Origin: Circinella umbellata
Lineage: Eukaryota > Mucoromycota > Mucoromycetes > Mucorales > Lichtheimiaceae
Assembly (NCBI GenBank): GCA_025093555.1
Contig: JAIWNF010000007.1
Location: 1,031,522 to 1,095,521 of the forward strand
Length of the DNA: 64,000 nt
Direction: 5' to 3'
Shown: positions 23,238 through 36,800 of the stretch, piece by piece
How the letters are laid out: every line of letters begins with the position of its first letter
Numbering within the stretch: the first letter of the stretch is position 1
Translations under genes and position numbers: made by a program
The notes under the pieces: generated by a model
Seen by the model: only the letters and a program-made list of their open reading frames with translations
The model's database searches: none
What the model was told of the DNA's origin: nothing

Positions 23238-24029
23238 TTAATGACGGAAACCTGCTCTTAAGGTTTCACTAGCTCTTACACTAAGACTTCCAGTTGTTGC
23301 AGTGCCTGATTTCTTTTTTGCCTTATTCATTTCATTTATGGCTGCTACGATTTCATTCATATTGGTTTCAAGTACCATGCCTCCTTGTACAATTTCTGAT
23401 AAAATATGATGTACTTCATCAAAATGAAAAATCTATAATTTATATGTATTATAAAAACGTTACAACATATATATTGCATATCATAATTTATCTTTTTCCA
23501 CTTACAAGATCCAGTTCACAAACATTTTCAAAGCATCGATCCAAACTTTCCACAAATACCTATTTAATTAATTATATTATTAATTTTCGTCATTCAGCTG
23601 AATATATTAAAAAAAGAAAGAAAGAAACAAACCTGAATCAAGTCCAAAATACCAAGTTCACTTTCACTTTCATCGACCACAAAAACAAAATAAAGAGTTG
23701 CATAATGACGATAAATGACGCGTGTATCTTTTCCACCTAAAAGTTTACTTCCTTCTAAAAAGTTACATACTGTATCAGGTCGTTTCGATACAAGTGAGTA
23801 AATTTCTTGTACGAGTGCTTGTTGTGTTGCTATATCCTAATAGAATGGGGAGTACATTGTTGTTGTTATTAGATTAGATTAGATTTAGATTGAAAAAAAG
23901 AAAAAAGATACTTTTTTATAAGTATTGTTGAAAATAAAGAGCAAAAAATAAATAGTTTACAATTTGTTGATAAAATTTAATTAACCGAGGTTTTCCATGA
24001 TTATTGAAAATTAATACAGATTTGATCAT
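23238..24029 (-). CDS. AP-3 adaptor complex sigma subunit
   Basis: Four exons on the minus strand: 24029-23961, 23836-23633, 23559-23506, 23432-23238, giving 173 residues. The frame opens MIKSVLIFNNHGKPRLIKFY, the clathrin-adaptor small-chain start, and goes on through YRHYATLYFVFVVDESESEL, GILDLIQVFVESLDRCFENV and CELDLIFHFDEVHHILSEIV. GGMVLETNMNEIVAAI is the AP-3-specific ending (sigma-1 and sigma-2 chains differ there). The protein is the small core subunit of AP-3, which sorts cargo from Golgi/endosomes to the vacuole. All four junctions are GT...AG with consistent phase. The short tail after the sigma fold is Ser/Arg-rich. The gene converges with the septin (265 bases between stops) and is divergent from the Munc13-like gene. 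Confidence 0.95.
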
Positions 24030-24715
24030 TATAAATATATATAATATAAAAAAAAGGTGTAGGCGTTATAAGAATAGGAAAAAAGAAGTGTATTAAGAAT
24101 AAAAAGGATAGATTCCGCTCTTTCCGCTACTGACCCTGTTTTATTCTAAAGTGTTTGAAAATTATTTTAAAAAGAGACTAATAGAAATTGTTGTGCGATG
24201 AATAAGAGTGTGTGAAAAGGATGAATAACATATATCTTTTTCATAGAATCCAAATCATTGATATTTGAAACTTCTTGCATAATAATAGACAGTTTTCTCT
24301 TTATTCTACTGTTGTATGATCATCTTCCTGCTCCTCCTCCCCCCTTAAAAAGGTCATTTCTCATAAAAAATATCCAAGCCGGATCGGGATCTTAGATAAA
24401 AATAAGGATCTTTATTATAAGGAAGAAAAACGAGAAAAACTCAGTTCTATAGAGTCAAAAAAAAAAAAAAAGTCAGTCAGGGCGAAACTTTAGTTGCAGT
24501 TGCCGATTTCTTTCTTCTTCTTTTTTATTTTTTCCTCTGTGTGCCTTTTATCCCCTCTCACCCTCCCCCTTTCTTTCTTTTTATATACATATATAGATAT
24601 ATATATAAAATAAAAGAACTTACTCTAACCATCTCCTTTTTTTCTTCGAGAATTGTAACTTAACTACAAAACAAAACAATAACACGAAAGCACAGAACTG
24701 TTTTTCTTTTTGGTT
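24030..24715. promoter_or_regulatory. Divergent intergenic region, AP-3 sigma / Munc13-like
   Basis: 686 bases between the two start codons with long A-, T- and CT-rich tracts, including a pyrimidine-rich stretch at about 24510-24580 and a (TA)n run near 24585-24610. No coding signal, so it presumably holds both promoters. Confidence 0.45.
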
Positions 24716-27700
24716 ATGGAAGGCAAGTCTTCTGGGTCAAGACTTCGTCGTAGTGGACGTAGCAAACACCGTACAGCTAATCCCATGGCTGTGTATGAAT
24801 ATGCATTACGATGTGCCATTCGAGCTTATTTAGAACAACAATCCGGTACGAGTAGTTTAACCTCTAAAAAACCTGCTCTTGATTCGTCGAATCGTCATTC
24901 CATCCATATGGGCGTTTCAGGTGTTCTTGGATCCATAACTGATAAATTTGGTGATGATGACCAAAAAAAGTCGGACAAGTTGACAAGAGAAATAGTACGT
25001 AGTTTATTAAAAAAATTGGACGAAACAAAAAAATCAAAAGACCTATCAAAAATGGATCGAGAAGAAAAAATCTTTTTGGCTATCTTGACCCAATTTCAAT
25101 CTAAATTACAACAACATCGATATCGACCTCAAGGCACTGTCAATGATTTGGTTATCACTTTTTTGAAAACATCCGAGGCTGAGTTACGTAAATCTGATCC
25201 AAATGCTGCTATTTGGTATGAGGAGATGAATCGTCATATGGCTCGTTTCGCTAAAATCGTAAAACAGACTGTTCAAGAAGATGCTCCTTCAGCTGCAACA
25301 CCTGAATTGATGGAAAAATTAAATAGTTTTATTGAACCTCCAGGTGCAAAGAAACGTCAAGCCGATCGAAAACCTCAAACAGCATCCAATCCAAATTCAC
25401 CTGAACCAGCCACTGGTTCAGTGGAAGCATTGATAAGTTTTCCAATGATTATTATGATTCAAAATATGTTTCAAGTATCAGATGGAGATCATCGGCGAAA
25501 ACTTCAAGAGTTACAGAAAATTTGTAATGATTCTGTAAGAAATAAATAATGACCTTTTCCCATGAAAGAGAGGGAGACAAAAAAAAAAGGAAGGGTGGTT
25601 CTTTGTCTATATGACTTTTACTAAACACGTACTTTTTGTTTTGAAAATAGGCAATTTTGATGGATTTAAAAAAGTGTATCAACAATGTCCATACAAATCA
25701 TTCATTCCCTGGTCGAAGAGAAGATTTTCCAAGTCAAACAGCATATGAAAATTGGCAACGTCGTGAAGTTAAACAACTAACAGAATTAATGAATACAATC
25801 ATGTTGATGAAACCTAATTTAGCATTAAATGCAGCAAGTGAAACAGATATGGGCATGTCAAATTTATTAGCAAGTGAAGGTGCTCGATCAAGAAATTCTC
25901 TTCCACAAACTGAACATGATTCTGTAAGTTGAAATATATACGCTTTATTCTGTGTATATTATAATTATTATGACTAACATGTGAAGATATAAAATAGGCA
26001 AATTCATTCGCTTTTATTCCTAATGATCCTCGATCTTATTTTCGCTTATTAATGTCAATGTGTATTGATTATGATAATGAAGTTGTTCCTGATTGTGAAC
26101 GTGCTAAAACGAGTGTTTTATCACAACAATCAGATGAACTTTTACGTGAATGTTGGAGAACGTGGCGTCTTTCAGCCCCTTTTCGAGGTGTTTTATATCT
26201 TGAATTGGTTCGAACTCGATTTGATCAAAATAAACTTGATTTAGAAGATGTCAAAGATGCATCACGTGCTTTAGATAAAGTCATTAAAGAAAATACTTCT
26301 GATTCTTGGGCTATTAATGATGTAAGTTTATTGTTTGTTATTTTAGTTTTATTAATAGGGTATATCGTAATTAAGTGATAGACGAATCACTGATTAGAAA
26401 AGGGGGGAACGCTCATTGTTTATTTTTTGTAAATATTTAGCGTGAATCTCTTATTCGTACTTATGAAGGATTGAATCAAACTCTTTTGCATGAATTAGAA
26501 GCAGCTTTATCAGAGTATTGGAAAATTAGGTAAGAAAAATAAAATAAAAAAGAACGACTTATTATCTGTTTTATGATATTAACTATTATGTCAATAATTG
26601 GTTCTTATAAAAGTCCAATGTGGGTATATGATCTTGTAGGTATGCTAGATAAAATTTATGATACACCTGCTTATATACAAGATCATCCTGATCCACATTT
26701 AGCATTTTCTCGTCTTGAAGAAACAGTAGAGGTAATATATATATGTAGCTTAGTAGATCATAATGATGATATTGTGTGGAATTAATATTTACTTTTTTTT
26801 TTTTGCTTCTTTGATTTCAAGGGAGCTGCTGTGAATCGATGGCGAACGATTGAAAAAGCTGTTATTGACAATACTCAAGATAGTCTTACTAACTTGTTAG
26901 CATTGGCTGATAAACTTATTAAAGAGCTGGTATCTATATCTAAAAAGAAGTTTAAGACACCCATTCAAGAGTAAGTTTCAATATATAAATGGAGAGATGG
27001 AGTGAAGGGTGAATATTTTTGGTGTTATATGTATACTAAATAATATATTGATACAATAGACATTTGGAAGTTCCCGGTATTGTTATGGCAAGACATATGC
27101 CATTTTTCGCATTAGAAATGGAAAATTGGGCTTATTCTCCTGAAGCACGACAAGCTCCTGTTGAAGTTACATTTGAATTATACCACAAGGTTTTGAGTTT
27201 GAAACGACTCTATGACCAATATGGCCCTCGGTAAATATATATATTATTATTATTATTAGTTATTAGGAATGTCTGGAAAAGTAGTGGGGAAGAAGGGTTA
27301 AATGAAACTTGGGTATATTTATATGTAAATTTATTTATAATCTAGACAAAAGACGGTCTTATTCAAAGTTGAATCATGGTTCTTACAACATGTTAAACGA
27401 TGGTTAAAAACAACACATGCTGCCACTCCTGAATGGGTAGAAAATGCTATTAAACAAGACGAGGTAAAAAAAAAATGAACATATTTCAATTATGTAATAG
27501 ATGTATATCCTATTCATCATAGATAAACTTATCATGTTTTCTTTTTTATGTATATAGTTTAAATGTATCAATGAAACAGCAGTACATTCATCTTCTATTG
27601 TTGATTTATTCAGTATGTTCCATCAAGCTGTCGATTTTGTACAAAACTTACAATGGCCTAATGAAACACAACGTTGTCGATTCTTGACAGCATTATCAAA

Positions 27701-29300
27701 GGTAAATAATGTTAATAATAAAAAATAAAAGTAATAATCAAGAGGTATATTTAACACGAGAATATATATTTATATGTTTTAGGTTATTGCTATTGCACTT
27801 GATCAATATACAAATACAATTGAACATTTTATTCTTGAAGATGTCACACCTGTACAAGAAAATGAAACCGATCCATCTTCAACAGTTTCTTTCTTAGATA
27901 AAGCACGTTATCTTACAGGTAGTCACAACTCTTCAAAAGAAGAAGTGATGCCAAATGATTTTACTGCAGAGGTAATATATTGTCATTTTGTCATATTTAA
28001 AAGAGGAGGTGGGAGATTTTATAAAGTTTGTCGGAATTTTCTTTAAACTAATTTATGCAAAAAATAATAGTTATGCATAATGATCAATGACATTGAAGCA
28101 GCACGTAGTCGACTTGATCGTCTTTACCAAATCATGGATGTGGATGAAATTGCTGACAGAATGCGAGAAATTGGTTCTCCAGCTGTTGAAAAAACAGAAC
28201 AAACCAACTTTTTATATTCTATTCGTATCGTTCGTGCAGAAAATTTACAAGCTCTTGATAAGAATGGTCTCAGTGACCCTTATGTTGTCCTTGAAATCAA
28301 TCAACGTGAAATTGCCAAAACACGTACAGTTTACAAGACATTGAATCCACGATGGGATCAATCATTTGATATTTGGTTAAATGAAAGAGATGTAGAAGCA
28401 TTAGCCATGGTGTATGATGAAGATATGATTGGTGCTAATCAAGAATGTGGTAGTGTTTGGTTTAAGTTGTCGCCCAGTTATTTTGATGATTATCAAATGC
28501 ATGATTTGAATTTGCCGTTACACCCTCAAGGAAAATTACATCTACGTGTCAGTTTGGTGGGTGAAAAAGATGATATCCAGTTTTGGTTTGTGAAGGCATT
28601 CCGTACTTTAAAGCGATCTGAGAATGATGCCGGGGCAATGATTGTTGATCAGGTAATTAATAAAAAAAAAGGCATTTGCTCTGGTTACTGTACTGAGAAT
28701 CAAAAATTTATAATAGATGGGTCGATTTATGCGATATTGTTTATCTCGACGTACATTGGATAAATTGTTACGAAAAGATAAAAGTTTCTTCTCTTCATTT
28801 AGTCGAGCCAGTAACAAAGTGGAACCTAGTTTACAGGAATGTGAAGATGCTATTGCACCCCTATTGGATTATTTGGAACGAAATATGAAAATTTTAAATG
28901 ATAATTTATCAGAAACGAATATGCAAATGGTTGTTTTAAAGATTTGGAAAGAGGTCTTGTTATCTTTGGAAAATGTATTAAGAACACCAAAACCAAATGA
29001 AAATAATAATAGTCACGATACTTCGCTTGATGAATATGAAGAACATATTGTTCTTAAATGGCTTGAGGTAAGGATATGAAAACAATAAATAAATTGATGG
29101 AGTGGATGGTGTAAGAAACAATAAACTAATTATATGTATAACATCCCATATGAAAATGAATATAGCTTCTCAAGATTTTCTTCAATGGTGGTGAAGATGG
29201 TGACGCAATACCACTTGACAAGTTGGAAAATAAACATTATCGATCACTTATTCAAGATGTTCGTAATCACAGAGATTCTGCTATTTTAGAGAGTCATTAA
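24716..29300 (+). CDS. Munc13/Unc13-like protein with C2 and MUN-type domains
   Basis: Thirteen exons: 24716-25534, 25651-25923, 25998-26321, 26441-26529, 26614-26731, 26822-26970, 27060-27230, 27346-27463, 27558-27701, 27783-27971, 28071-28652, 28717-29067, 29166-29300; 1153 residues. A mostly helical region (about 270-800) matches the MUN/MHD1 region. A C2 domain begins near residue 845 (IRIVRAENLQALDKNGLSDP, VVLEINQREIAKTRTVYKTL, NPRWDQSFDIWL), with conserved aspartates at the first loop (DKNGLSDPY). After it an MHD2-like segment follows (DAIAPLLDYLERNMKIL). Munc13-type proteins tether vesicles and template SNARE assembly at the plasma membrane; fungal members act in polarised secretion. 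Middle C2 plus MHD1/MHD2 is the usual fungal layout. I start at the ATG at 24716, after a T-rich leader. Confidence 0.9.
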
Positions 29301-29575
29301 TTTACAATTCCTTTATAACATATCCCGCTTCCTCTTTCTTGTCTTATTACTTTACCAAAATCTCAACGACAAAAATCACCCCACTGTCCTATTCTTACCC
29401 TCTTTTTTTTTTTGTGTATTATTACAGTTCTCTTTTCTCCTCGTCTTCTTTCTTTATCTTTTTGTGTCCTTTCCCTTTTAACTTTACAAAACATATACAT
29501 ACATATTTTATATTATTTTTTTTTATTATTTGGTTTGTTTTATACACACAAAAAAAAAAAAGGTCAAAATTTATT
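29301..29575. terminator. Convergent 3' flanks of Munc13-like and RIX1-like genes
   Basis: The two stop codons face each other with 275 bases between, so both 3' UTRs and poly(A) sites lie here or overlap. The sequence is strongly T-rich on the + strand. No gene. Confidence 0.5.
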
Positions 29576-32500
29576 TTATTCATCATCATCCATATTAATT
29601 TCTGGTATCTCGAATTCTTCGTCATCATCATCATCTTCAATATCGTTATTAATTTTAGAAGTAGTTGTCGTAAAAGAAGTTGCGATTTCTGTCGCAGTTG
29701 TGGTTAATTTACTATCATTAGATACAAAAGATTCGGATGTAAAAGAAAAGGTTGCTTCTTGTTTTGTATCCTCCATATTATTAGTTGTTAAACTAGTAGA
29801 TGGAGAAGAGGATGCAGAAGGTGCAACGATAGGTTTTGTCATATGTGATTTACTATCATCAGTATTATTTGATTCTTGTTGATTATTTTCTACCATGATT
29901 TCGTCTTCGTCATCTATTTCTGGTGCACGAATAACATTACTAGGTTTTGACATGATGGGGGTTGTTGCTGTTGATGAAGTTGTATCAATTGGTTGTTGTT
30001 GTTGTTCTTCTTCTTCTTCTTCCTCTTCTTCTCCAACATCATCGATTGTATTATCATTATTAATTATTGATGGCATAGTACTATTTTCAGTTGTGGATGT
30101 AGGAGCTGGCATAGGTTGCACACGTTGAATAGGTGGCATTCTTGTATGCATACAAAGATCGCAAATGGCTAAACCTTGAGCACAAATTACACGAAGCTAT
30201 AAAGTATAACATATTAATCATTTTGTTTTTTCTTTCCATTTGTGTCTCATTTTTTTTTTACTTACCTCATGAGTCTCATCATTTAAACCACCATTAAATA
30301 ATCTGATAGCATGGGGTAAAAGGCTGGCTTGATTGATATTTGGACTCATGACAGAACTCAATAAACATTTATATAAGTAACATTTGACATCTAAAGAGCC
30401 TTCTTGCTTATTATCGTTCATAGTAGCTGATTGTAAAATTCTAGAAACAATAATGGTATCAATGGATGTCCGTAATCCAAGATCCATAGAATTTCCATGT
30501 AATGTCATCATATTATAAAGAGTCTCTAATGCTGCTATTTGAATATCACAAGGTTGATATAAAATAGAATTTTGCGTTGAAAATGCGTCCGAACTAATTT
30601 GTTCTGCTCGTCGTTTTTTACCAGAAGTCTTCTAATAAGGGGAAAAATAAAATAAATTAGGGTGGTGTTTTAGGGCATTTTCTTATGGTACTTATGATTA
30701 CCTTATTGGATAAAACAACATCCACTTTTTTCTGTTCAATTGCTTTCAAATCACCAATAGCTGATGTAATGACGGCTTTTAATATAGTATCAGCAAATGC
30801 ATACCCAAACTTTTGCATACATAAAGAAATTAAACTATATACTGAGATTTTGACAGCTCTAAAAAAAACAAAAAGAAGTTATAGGATGAGTAAATTTTTG
30901 TTACACACACACACTCTCTCTTTTTTTTTTCTTACCTTTTTTTATTGTTTTCACTCAATAAACGTAATAAAATTCGAGCTAATAATTTAGCATATTGTAC
31001 CATACCAATATCCGCGCTATAAAAAACAAAAAAAATTGTTAATACTTATTCTCCATTTTCATCATATATACATATTTAGGACAAAATCATTGTATTTACC
31101 TCAATAATAAACTAGCAAGTAATTTGTTTGTACTTAAATGAAGTTCTGGAAGACATGTCATAAGACATGCATACTCATCCTTGGGTTTATATTCTTTCAT
31201 CTAAATCCATCCAGAAATAGAAATATATAATTATTAAATTTCAAAGATTCCCTTCCTCTCGTCACTTTTTTTTAGCAATAAAACAAAAGAATAATTTACC
31301 ACACAGCCTTGATACACATTATAAATTCGACAACAAAGTTTCATAAGATGACCAATAGGTACACCCACAGGTACCATTGTCTTTAATCTATAAAAAGTAT
31401 AAAATTGGAAATTTTTAAGTTAATTATAGAAAACTATTATATATATTGAGTTTGATAACTTACGATAAGTAGGCAGCAATAGTATCTTGAATATATCGAA
31501 TACGTCTTAATAATACAGGGAAAGATTCAACATAATCAGGAGGTGTTGCTGATAACGGATATCCTGAAACTCGATTCGAAACAGTGTCCTCCTCTACATA
31601 AAAATATGAATTAATATTTGAGTAAAACGAAAAGAGAGAGAGGGGAAAGAGAAGGGTTAACAAATACCTTCATCAATAGTATCAAATAATCGATCCAATG
31701 CTTGATGAATGGATCCTACTAATTTCATTAAAGTTTCTTGCCATTGAGTAGCATAATTTGTCTTTGTACTGGTTCGACACCCAGTTGCTAAGCAACGACC
31801 CAAAAGAAAAGGCGAAACATCGGTTTCATCATTATCCAAGCATGAAATATATAATTTTAAGATTTGATCCATAATATTACGTGACATAGTTGGGAAAAGT
31901 TCAATATTCTTGGATAATGCTGTGAATGTGACAGGCTAATAAAAATATACACATTAGTTTCCTTTCTTTCTATTATCTCTTGCCCTTTCCTTCAATATAT
32001 AATAATTGACTCGAAAAATGTACCATTAATTGAGAGTTACGACTTGTAGATAAAAGTAATTGATTAAATCGTGGTAATGACTTAACAGTGATTTCATTAT
32101 GTAATTCAGTTTTTCCAATAGTTTTTTCAAAAAGAATACAAAGCGTTTCAATAGTTAATGTAAGAATCATATTTGTTTCTGGTTTCTAATAGAAAAGAAA
32201 AATTAAACATCATGCATTTACACAAACACAAAAAAAAAGATTCTGAGTTTTTTTTTTAAAAAATGCATGCAAAATTTTTTACCGCAAGAATACCCAATAA
32301 TTGACTTGTCCAAGACTGTACACCATTAATATATAGACTTTCAGACTGTTGACAGGTTTCTTTTATTAAAGAAATAGCAGCCCAACGAGTAGAAACTTGT
32401 TTTGAAGCTAATAAAGCGTTTAATCGTACTGTCCATTTTCGTTTAAGAATAGAAGCATCGTCTTGTTCATTGTGTTGATCGATCAAAAGATTATTATTGT

Positions 32501-32600
32501 TGATTGCTTCGAGAATAAAAGGTAAAAAGTTAGAAACACGCGATTCGTCGGCAAGATAATCGTTCAAGATCCGAGATAATTGTAATGTTACAGTCGTCAT
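29576..32600 (-). CDS. Pre-rRNA-processing protein RIX1/PELP1 family
   Basis: Ten minus-strand exons: 32600-32283, 32185-32024, 31935-31668, 31593-31464, 31387-31300, 31200-31100, 31016-30936, 30858-30702, 30631-30266, 30196-29576; 763 residues. The N-terminal helical repeat region includes KRKWTVRLNALLASKQVSTR and RWAAISLIKETC, typical of the RIX1 N-terminal domain. Helical repeats continue through AKLLARILLRLLSENN and ISVYSLISLCMQKFGYAFAD. The C-terminal ~190 residues are disordered, with Thr/Pro-rich stretches, an eight-Glu run and an Asp/Glu end, like the acidic tail of PELP1. The family scaffolds the Rix1 complex on pre-60S particles in the nucleus, for ITS2 processing and particle remodelling. 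Family assignment rests on fold style and short motifs rather than on an exact signature. Confidence 0.75.
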
Positions 32601-32899
32601 GGTGTTTTTTTTTATTATATTATCTATCTATATTATTTATATGAAGGAAGTAGGAATAAGAATATAAAAAAAAAGAGAGATACACCGAGAAACTTTTTTT
32701 GACACTCACTCTTCCTTCCCCCCCCCCTTCATACACAGACAAAGAACAAAGTTATAAGCCGCTTTTAATTCGTCGGTTGATTTATTTTCCCCTAGTTTTT
32801 TTTTTTTCGCAGGATTAATTTGCATATATACAGGGAAAGATTACAAAATAGAAATTTCATCCTGCCTTTTTTTTCTTTAATTCTGTTTTCTTCTCTCTT
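32601..32899. other. Upstream region of the RIX1-like gene
   Basis: AT-rich with a ten-C run at 32718-32727. No coding signal. Confidence 0.4.
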
Positions 32900-33393
32900 T
32901 CTCTACTTGTACGAATTTTTAACCGTTGAAATTTTGAAAAAAGGTCTCTTTCTTGTTGTTCATGCTCTGATCGCTTTTGTCGCCACGTTTCTTTTTCTTG
33001 TTGTCTTTTTTCTTGTTCCATTTCTTTTCGATAGTCTTCTTGATAACCTTCTCATCGTTTTTCTGAATCTTCACGTAGTTTATCCCATTCCATATTCTTT
33101 TCTTGTCGAATTTCATCTTTGTCTTCTTTGGATACTAATAATAATCGTTGTTGCTGTTGTGTTGTTTGAATTTTCAAGTAGCATTCTTGATGCCATCTTT
33201 CATTATCTTGATTTCTTTTGAGTTCCCATTCTATTGCCTCACTATTTCTTTTCTTATTCCATTCTGCTTCTTCATCAGCTCGCATAGTATACCAATCATT
33301 TTCTTCTTTCATTCGATAGTGATACCAATCTTTTTGTTATCCAAGTTTCTTCTTCTTGTTCTCTTTTTTGATAATATTGTTTTTCTTCTTCTG
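32900..33393 (-). pseudogene. Broken ORF with Trp-periodic Glu/Lys/Arg-rich helical repeats
   Basis: A minus-strand coding-like stretch, very rich in Glu, Lys, Arg and Gln, with a tryptophan about every 10-12 residues: KDWYHYRMKEENDWYTMRAD, EEAEWNKKRNSEAIEWELKR, NERWHQECYLK, then MEWDKLREDSEKR. That frame stops at a TGA (33052-33054), but the same style of sequence continues in frame after it (YRKEMEQEKRQQEKETWRQK). Upstream the pattern (REQEEETWITKR) is in another frame. So there is at least one nonsense and one frameshift change, or introns I cannot place. I do not recognise the family. The high antisense ORF at 32820-33221 is a shadow of this low-complexity sequence. Confidence 0.5.
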
Positions 33394-33804
33394 CGCGTAA
33401 ATTAAGTCAGTTTATTAGATTGACAAGATATTCATCATCATATGTAATAAGTTGGGGAACTCATTGTTTTTTTTTTCTTTGAAAAAAATGGTAAAAGTGA
33501 TAGAAATTTTGTTAGTATTCGAATTTACTATAAATATTTGTATGCTTCAATACAAGAAAATAAATTACATGATATCGTTTTATTAAAGAAAAATAGTGCA
33601 TCTATTCCTATTTTTATGTTGTAAGTCACAAGTCTGATTATTATTATTAGGTGTTAAATAAGCTTTATTTTAAAAGTATAAAGGGGGAGAGCTCAAAAGA
33701 ATTAAATCTACAACGAGCGCAGTTTTCTTTTATAAATTGAAAAAAAATCAAAACCCTTTCCTTTTTCCTGTCGAATTGAATAGCTCCTCCCATTGAAGCC
33801 TATT
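33394..33804. other. Intergenic upstream of the SAC3-like gene
   Basis: AT-rich, T-run near 33466-33478, no gene seen. Confidence 0.4.
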
Positions 33805-36800
33805 ATGTTCACTTCAAAACATTCAGAAGGTGTTAATAATAGTTCAAATCGGGGAAGTGGTGGACAACGAGGTCGTGGTCGTGGAAGACCAATGCAACGA
33901 CGTGGTGGAGGTGGTAATTCTTCACCCAATAATAATATAAATAATAATCAACATCATGGTCACCCAAAAAATCAAAAACAATCGAATCGTGGCAACAAAC
34001 AACAACAATCTTGGACACCACGTTCAAATAATAATAATCAACAACAGCAACATAGTGAAAGAGATTTGTCACCTTTAAGAACTTCTTCTACTTCAACACA
34101 AATTAAAAGTACCATGTCAGCCGAACAAAGAATGAAACGATTTGGCGATACAGATAAATCTTTATTGTATACACGCGTAAGCATTATGGATAATAATAAT
34201 TTTCTTTTTAAAAAAAAAAGAATTCACAATAATAATAATGATAACAATAACGAATTACTTTATTATTCTAATTTTATTTTAAAAAAAAAAAGATGAAAGA
34301 AGATCGTGTTGCAGAACGACAAGAAGCTATTCGAACAGGACTAATTGCGGACCCCAATGTACCCATGCGTCTTGAAGATGCTGTTGATTTTCGTGGTACC
34401 TGTATGAGTATGTGTCCTGCTTTTGAACTAGTTGAACGTGAAGTTCAAAACATGTTGGATACATTAGAAACTGTAAGTTTATTATCTAGATATATGTGAC
34501 TCCATGCTGTATATATGTATACTATCTAAATTGTTTGTTTTATGCAAATAAATATATAAAATTAGGATGCTTTTGGAAATGTGGATCCTGCCAAGGCAGT
34601 AAAACGTTATCGACGTTCAGCTGCTGGTAATGAACAACCCTTACCATCTGATGTTAGACCACCTCCCGTTTTAATGGTACATAGTATTTTTTTTTTGTTA
34701 AATAACCAATTTTTTTATGTAATGAATTACTTATGGGTTGATTTTATTTCTAAATTATAGAAAACTTTGAGTTATCTTTTTGATAATGTCATGATGGAAA
34801 ATCCACTTATCACTAGTCACGGTTTTCTTTGGGATAGAACACGTTCTATCCGTCAAGATTTCACTCTTCAAAATATTCGAGATATTAATGCTGTTGAAGT
34901 TCATGAAAGAATTGCACGTTTTCACATTTTATCGTTGCATGAATTATGTGAATATGATGAAGAAAAATTCAGTCAACAACAAGAAATGGAACAATTAGGC
35001 AAAGGTAAAAAAAAAAGAAAGAAGACGGTGGGAGGAGGAGGTGGAGGGGAAATAGGGATGATATATATATAACAGAATATTAACTTACGTTTTACAGTCT
35101 TGATTTCTCTCAATGAATTTTACGATGATTTAAGACAAGAAAATATTATATTGCCCAACGAAGGTGAATTCCGTGCTTATCATTTAATTTATAATATTCG
35201 TGATCATGAATTGGCATCGCGTATCATGGCAACAGTACCACAACATGTACTTGACCATCCTTACTTGAAACAAGCTTATGCTATTTATAAAGCTATCCAA
35301 CGTAACAACGAAATCAAACAAACAGCAGAACGAAGAAATAAACCAGAAAACATCTTAGCTGCTCAAAACTATTATGCAAAACTGTTCAAAATTATTGGTA
35401 GTAGCGAGACACCTTTTCTTTTAGCATGTATGACTGAAGCTCACTTTGCTGAAATTCGTAAAGGTGCTTTCAAAGCTATGCAACGTGGTTATATCTTCAA
35501 TTACAAGGGATTGGATGTTGAATATTTACGACAAGTATTAGCCTATGATGATGAAAAACATTTTTTGACAGAAGCAGAATTATATGGTTTAGTCATTGAA
35601 CGCGTTGACGATACCGTTAATATTCGATTTGGTCAGAAAACCAAAGGAAAAACTTCTTTGTTTGTTGGTAAGTAGTAGTAATCTGGTGTAGATGTTTTGT
35701 ATGATAATTAACTTTTTTTTTTGGATTTCCTATTGGGTCAATTTAAATATGTATAGAACCGTTATCATTACCTCGTCAACGACAATCTCGTCTTCTAGTG
35801 GATCCCAAGAAAGGCACTCGATCCTATAGTGATATTGTTAACGGTGATCAATTTAGTGATCTTCATATTTGTACCATCATCAATGCTAGAGCATTACAAC
35901 CTTCCAGACTACCAGGTGTAACAACTCACAACACCACATTTATACCTGACAAAGATCGTCAACTACTTCCAACTCATGTTGTTACTAGTTTCCCTGTCGT
36001 TCAACGTATTGTGAATGCAACTCCAACTTACTCTATTGAAGATCTTGCCGAACGTGAACGACAACGCAATGAAGCTCAACTCAAACAACAAAGACAACAA
36101 GAATTAGCTAAAAAGCAACAAGAATTACAACAACAACAGGATGAATTGAAAGCACGTATTCGAGCGCGTGAACAACAAATGGAACGAGAATTAGCTGCTC
36201 AAAAAGCAGCAGAAGCAGAAGCACTTAAAAAACGACAACAACAAGAAGCAGAAGACCGAGCTGCCAGATTGGAATTTCAACGACGCCAAGCTTTAATAAA
36301 TGAATTAACACATTCACTAGCACAAGATGTCATGGAAACAGTTGTCATTGAAGAAGTGAAAGTAGCTTCTATGAGTACCATGTATCAAAGTAGAAAATTG
36401 AAAAAGAAAATGGAACCTTACTTGGATTTGGCTAGAACTCGCATCCATCGTCAACGACATTTAGCATCAGAAAGAAAATATTTACATCAATTGGTAGATC
36501 GATTTTCAAAACATAGATCAAAACCATCTTGTAAAGCGATTAAACAACAACGTGTTCGAGAATCCTTGTATTTAGAAAAAAGAATGGTGTATGAAAATTT
36601 AAAGGTAAGAAGAATCTCACTTTATCTTTTTCCATACATACTAAAAAACGTTTTATTATTATTATTATTAGAAGCGAGTATCAGTTCAAGATAGCATAGC
36701 AGCCGTCTGGCAATTTGAAAATTATGCACAATTAATTCATCCTGTACTTCAATTTTCATCCAGCGGACCCAAAGAATGGCAATTGTGGATTCATGTTGAA

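Noticed and set aside
29412..30128. Ser/Val-rich ORFs on the + strand opposite the RIX1-like 3' end
   Set aside because: They are antisense shadows of the Glu/Asp/Asn low-complexity tail; the minus-strand exon is supported by splice joins and composition.
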